A DNA stretch of 54,665 bases, from positions 46,446-101,110 of the forward strand of contig NZ_ANBE01000043.1 in the NCBI RefSeq assembly GCF_000341145.1, in the 5' to 3' direction. Origin of the DNA: Nocardiopsis xinjiangensis YIM 90004 (GTDB lineage Bacteria > Actinomycetota > Actinomycetes > Streptosporangiales > Streptosporangiaceae). Positions 52,673 through 54,665 of the stretch are shown here, piece after piece (the stretch's first letter is position 1; each line of letters opens with the position of its first letter). Both the position numbers and the translations under genes were made by a program. The notes beneath the pieces are model-generated. The model was not told where the DNA came from. It searched no databases and was given only the letters and a program-made list of their open reading frames with translations.

Positions 52673-53383
52673 TCAGGGGGCGTTCGTTCTCCTCTGCTGC
52701 GGAATGCCCGTTTCGGGACCGGGTCGATTCTCCGGCAGGTCTCCCAGCCATTCCACACGGGAACGCTTGAGGTTGTAATGGGCCGGTTCGATCCGCAGCT
52801 CACCGCTGTGCACACGCTCGCGCAGCCCGGGTTCGTGCCGGAGCTGGTCGGCCACGTACACGGTGTTGGCCCGCACGCACGCGTCGAGGAAGTCGCCGGG
52901 ATCGTCGTCGGGCACGCCCTCGATCGCGTCGAGGATCCCCTCCACGAGGAAGCCGGTGTGCCCCTCGGGGACACGTCCGGTACGGCGCGCGGTCACGGCC
53001 TCGCCCACGGCGGCGCAGTGGGAGTGGCCCAGCACCACGAGCAGCGGGGTGGCCAGTTCGCGCGCCCCGTGCACGAGGCTGCCCGCCACCGAGGAGTCCG
53101 GGACCTGACCGGAGGCGCGCACGGTGTAGAGGTCGCCCAGACCCCGGTCGAAGAGCATCTCCGGCGGCACGCGCGAGTCGGCGCACCCCAGGACCGTGGC
53201 CATGGGGTTCTCCGATTCGGCCTCCCACAGCGCGCGGCGCCGCCCGGAACCCTGGTTCGGCCGACTGGGCGCGAACGTGCGCCATCGGGTGTTGCCCTCG
53301 TCCAACAGGACCCGGACGCGGTCGGCCGTGTGTCCCGTGGTGAGCGCCGCCCGCTCGGGTGCGGCCCTCTGAGCGATCGCCAT
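52673..53383 (-). CDS. Beta-class carbonic anhydrase
   Basis: 236-residue zinc enzyme interconverting CO2 and bicarbonate in the cytosol. Zinc ligands are Cys67 in LGCADSRVPPE (with the Asp69-Arg71 dyad), His120 and Cys123 in VLGHSHCAAV; VRASGQVPDSSVAGSL is also typical. The mid-region HTGFLVEGILDAIEGV and C-terminal dimerisation strand are normal. I use the ATG at 53383, with GGAGG five bases upstream, rather than one eight codons earlier. It is transcribed alone, divergent from the TetR gene. Confidence 0.93.
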   Translation of the reverse strand: MAIAQRAAPERAALTTGHTADRVRVLLDEGNTRWRTFAPSRPNQGSGRRRALWEAESENPMATVLGCADSRVPPEMLFDRGLGDLYTVRASGQVPDSSVAGSLVHGARELATPLLVVLGHSHCAAVGEAVTARRTGRVPEGHTGFLVEGILDAIEGVPDDDPGDFLDACVRANTVYVADQLRHEPGLRERVHSGELRIEPAHYNLKRSRVEWLGDLPENRPGPETGIPQQRRTNAP

Positions 53384-53542
53384 ACTGCCTCCGTTGAACT
53401 CGGGCACCGGCGGCCGGCGTCCGCACCACCGACGATGCGACCGAAGTTACGCCCGGCCACGGCTGTGGACAATCCAGAGCGGGCAATACTTGGACCAAAC
53501 ATGTCTTGCGTTGCCCGAGGTCGCGGGGGTGGTAGATTACCG

Positions 53543-53560
53543 ACCGACCGTTCGTTCGGT
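53543..53560. promoter_or_regulatory. TetR-operator-like palindrome
   Basis: ACCGACCGT and TCGTTCGGT form an 18-base dyad matching at 7 of 9 paired positions, about 90 bases before the TetR start. ACCGA-N-TCGGT type sites are common for TetR regulators, so autoregulation and control of the divergent carbonic anhydrase gene are possible. Confidence 0.55.
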
Positions 53561-53649
53561 TCATGGGCGGGCTGGCCCCGAACGCGGGGTGCGCTGGTGG
53601 CCGGGATCGGAACACCCGGCACCACTCTCACGAAGGAGAGGTAGATTCG

Positions 53650-54273
53650 ATGCCTGTGGCTCGTACATCTACTCCCGAAACACGAACCGGAAAGCGCCGG
53701 TCAGGACGCCCTGGGCACGACGCCGACTCCGTCCTGCGCGTCGCGGCCCGCGTGTTCAACGAACGCGGCTACGACGGCACGAGCATGGAGGATCTGGCCC
53801 GTGCCCTCGGGGTGACCAAGTCGGCCATCTACCATCACGTCTCCGGCAAGACCGAGCTGCTGAGCCAGTCCTTGGACCTGGCCCTGGACGCACTTTTCGC
53901 CGTCACCCGTGAGGAATCCGCCACTCGGGGCAGCGCCGCGCAGCGCCTCGACCACGTCCTGCGCGGGAGCGTGCGCGTCCTGGTGGAGGAGTTGCCGCAT
54001 GTGACCCTGCTGTTGCGGGTGCGCGGCAACACCGCGGTGGAGAAGCGCGCCCTGGAGCGCCGGCGGGAGTTCGACCACCGCGTCGCCGACCTCGTCCGCG
54101 AAGGCATCGTGGACGGCGACATCCGCAGCGACATCGACCCCGCGGTCGCTTCCCGACTGTTGTTCGGCATGGTCAACTCGATCGTGGAGTGGTACAAGCC
54201 GGACCGGGGGCTCGCGGCCGAGGAGGTCGCCGACTCCCTCAGCACGATCGCCTTCAAGGGCATGCGCGCCTGA
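53650..54273 (+). CDS. TetR/AcrR family transcriptional regulator
   Basis: 207 residues. The N-terminal HTH (about 22-68) reads VFNERGYDGTSMEDLARALG then KSAIYHHVSGKTELL, very like PaaR-type regulators of acyl-CoA/aromatic catabolism. The C-terminal helical ligand domain ends in SIVEWYKPDRGLAAEEVADSL, the common TetR_C pattern. ATG at 53650 with GAAGGAGAGG upstream. A palindrome lies in its 5' region. The ligand is unknown; no catabolic genes are next to it. Confidence 0.9.
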   Translation: MPVARTSTPETRTGKRRSGRPGHDADSVLRVAARVFNERGYDGTSMEDLARALGVTKSAIYHHVSGKTELLSQSLDLALDALFAVTREESATRGSAAQRLDHVLRGSVRVLVEELPHVTLLLRVRGNTAVEKRALERRREFDHRVADLVREGIVDGDIRSDIDPAVASRLLFGMVNSIVEWYKPDRGLAAEEVADSLSTIAFKGMRA

Positions 54274-54302
54274 GCACCGTCGCCCACCCGGGCGGTGCAC
54301 AC

Positions 54303-54332
54303 GGGGCGGAGGAACACGCGTTCCTCCGCCCC
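54303..54332 (+). terminator. Rho-independent terminator of the TetR gene
   Basis: A perfect 13-bp stem GGGGCGGAGGAAC with an ACGC loop followed by TTCCTTTT: a textbook intrinsic terminator. Confidence 0.93.
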
Positions 54333-54414
54333 TTCCTTTTGGCCGGTTCCTGACAGACGCGCTTTTTCGGCCACCGAACCTCTGGTCACATGAGGATCGA
54401 AGAACGTCCCTAAC

Positions 54415-54443
54415 CTGACATTACGGACAAAAACATCTATCAT
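54415..54443 (+). promoter_or_regulatory. Promoter of the MHYT-domain gene
   Basis: CTGACA (54415-54420), a 17-base spacer and TATCAT (54438-54443) in an A/T-rich stretch, about 40 bases before the start codon. Confidence 0.55.
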
Positions 54444-54480
54444 TTATGTTCGTATGCGGATGTGAAACTTGTTATCGGAT

Positions 54481-54665
54481 GTGAATAACGTGCTTGACCT
54501 CCTCGTCCAGGAGTGGCCCGTACCCGGCCTCGCCTACCTCGTGTCGGTGATCGGCGCCTACCTGGGCCTGTCCTTCGCCGCCCGAGCCCGTGATGCGACA
54601 GGCTTCTTCCGCTGGCAATGGCTGGGGCTGGCCGCTCTCACCCTGGGCGGCGTGGCCGTGTGGTC
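54481..54665 (+). CDS. MHYT-domain membrane protein (3' truncated by window edge)
   Basis: The first 61 codons are visible from a GTG start: two hydrophobic helices (about 16-33 and 46-61) separated by ARARDATGFFRWQW. The arrangement PGLAYLVSVIGAYLGL, then WLGLAALTLGGVAVW, is that of the N-terminus of MHYT sensor proteins; the MHYT residues themselves lie beyond the edge. MHYT proteins are thought to sense diatomic gases or copper. A second in-frame GTG three codons later is an alternative start. A promoter lies just upstream. Confidence 0.75.
   Translation, partial: MNNVLDLLVQEWPVPGLAYLVSVIGAYLGLSFAARARDATGFFRWQWLGLAALTLGGVAVW

Overview
The window is high-GC DNA with strong GC3 bias, frequent GTG starts and many 4-base start/stop overlaps. 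Its gene content points to a filamentous actinomycete, most likely Nocardiopsis or another Streptosporangiales: GuaB3 beside GuaB, a SigD/ShbA-type sigma factor, groES-groEL under CIRCE, alr-tsaE-tsaB-rimI-tsaD, XRE/DUF397 and Roadblock modules, and DUF6507/DUF6177. No rRNA, tRNA, CRISPR array or insertion sequence was seen.

Region 1 (1-12.9 kb) is mostly core. It holds the end of a TAXI-TRAP binding protein, a convergent two-component system, glpD, a lytic transglycosylase, guaB3-guaB, the sigma factor, groES-groEL and a methyltransferase with a C-terminal THUMP-like domain. Region 2 (13.2-18.0 kb) has a 690-residue coiled-coil protein, a truncated Rpn-type remnant and a roughly 650-residue aconitase of an unusual subtype. 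Region 3 (18.0-23.9 kb) has an MDR oxidoreductase, a 28-codon membrane microprotein, the t6A genes with rimI and alr, and a DUF6069 membrane protein. Region 4 (24.1-26.0 kb) is a DUF6507-DUF6177 pair of the kind found near type VII secretion loci.

Region 5 (26.0-47.9 kb) is the accessory centrepiece. A divergent ROK repressor faces an operator-like palindrome that overlaps a promoter predicted to give a leaderless transcript. Downstream, all on the plus strand, come a Gfo/Idh oxidoreductase, a ribose-type ABC importer (ATPase, two permeases, lipoprotein) and a TIM-barrel isomerase. Next are a 1446-residue secreted ThuA/sorbosone-dehydrogenase/PKD/DUF1080 protein and an anchored protein. The last part is a tightly coupled Ebo-type cluster: inositol-phosphate synthase, UbiA (EboC), isomerase, EboA, TatD (EboB), EboE and a phosphodiesterase (EboF), then one more isomerase. 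The first half looks like uptake and 3-keto-type processing of a glycoside or cyclitol. The second half looks like assembly and export of a prenyl- or cyclitol-linked metabolite. The usual Ebo cyclase EboD (3-dehydroquinate-synthase-like) is absent, and a different sugar-phosphate cyclase, an inositol-phosphate synthase, occupies the cluster. I regard this as the most interesting system here.

Region 6 (47.9-54.7 kb) has small hypothetical genes, a RsbW-like ATPase divergent from an XRE(DUF5753)-DUF397 pair, a 0.55-kb element bounded by long imperfect inverted repeats, two Roadblock-type genes, a beta-carbonic anhydrase, a TetR regulator and the start of an MHYT-domain protein. Functions are inferred from recognised motifs and gene order; no database search was possible.
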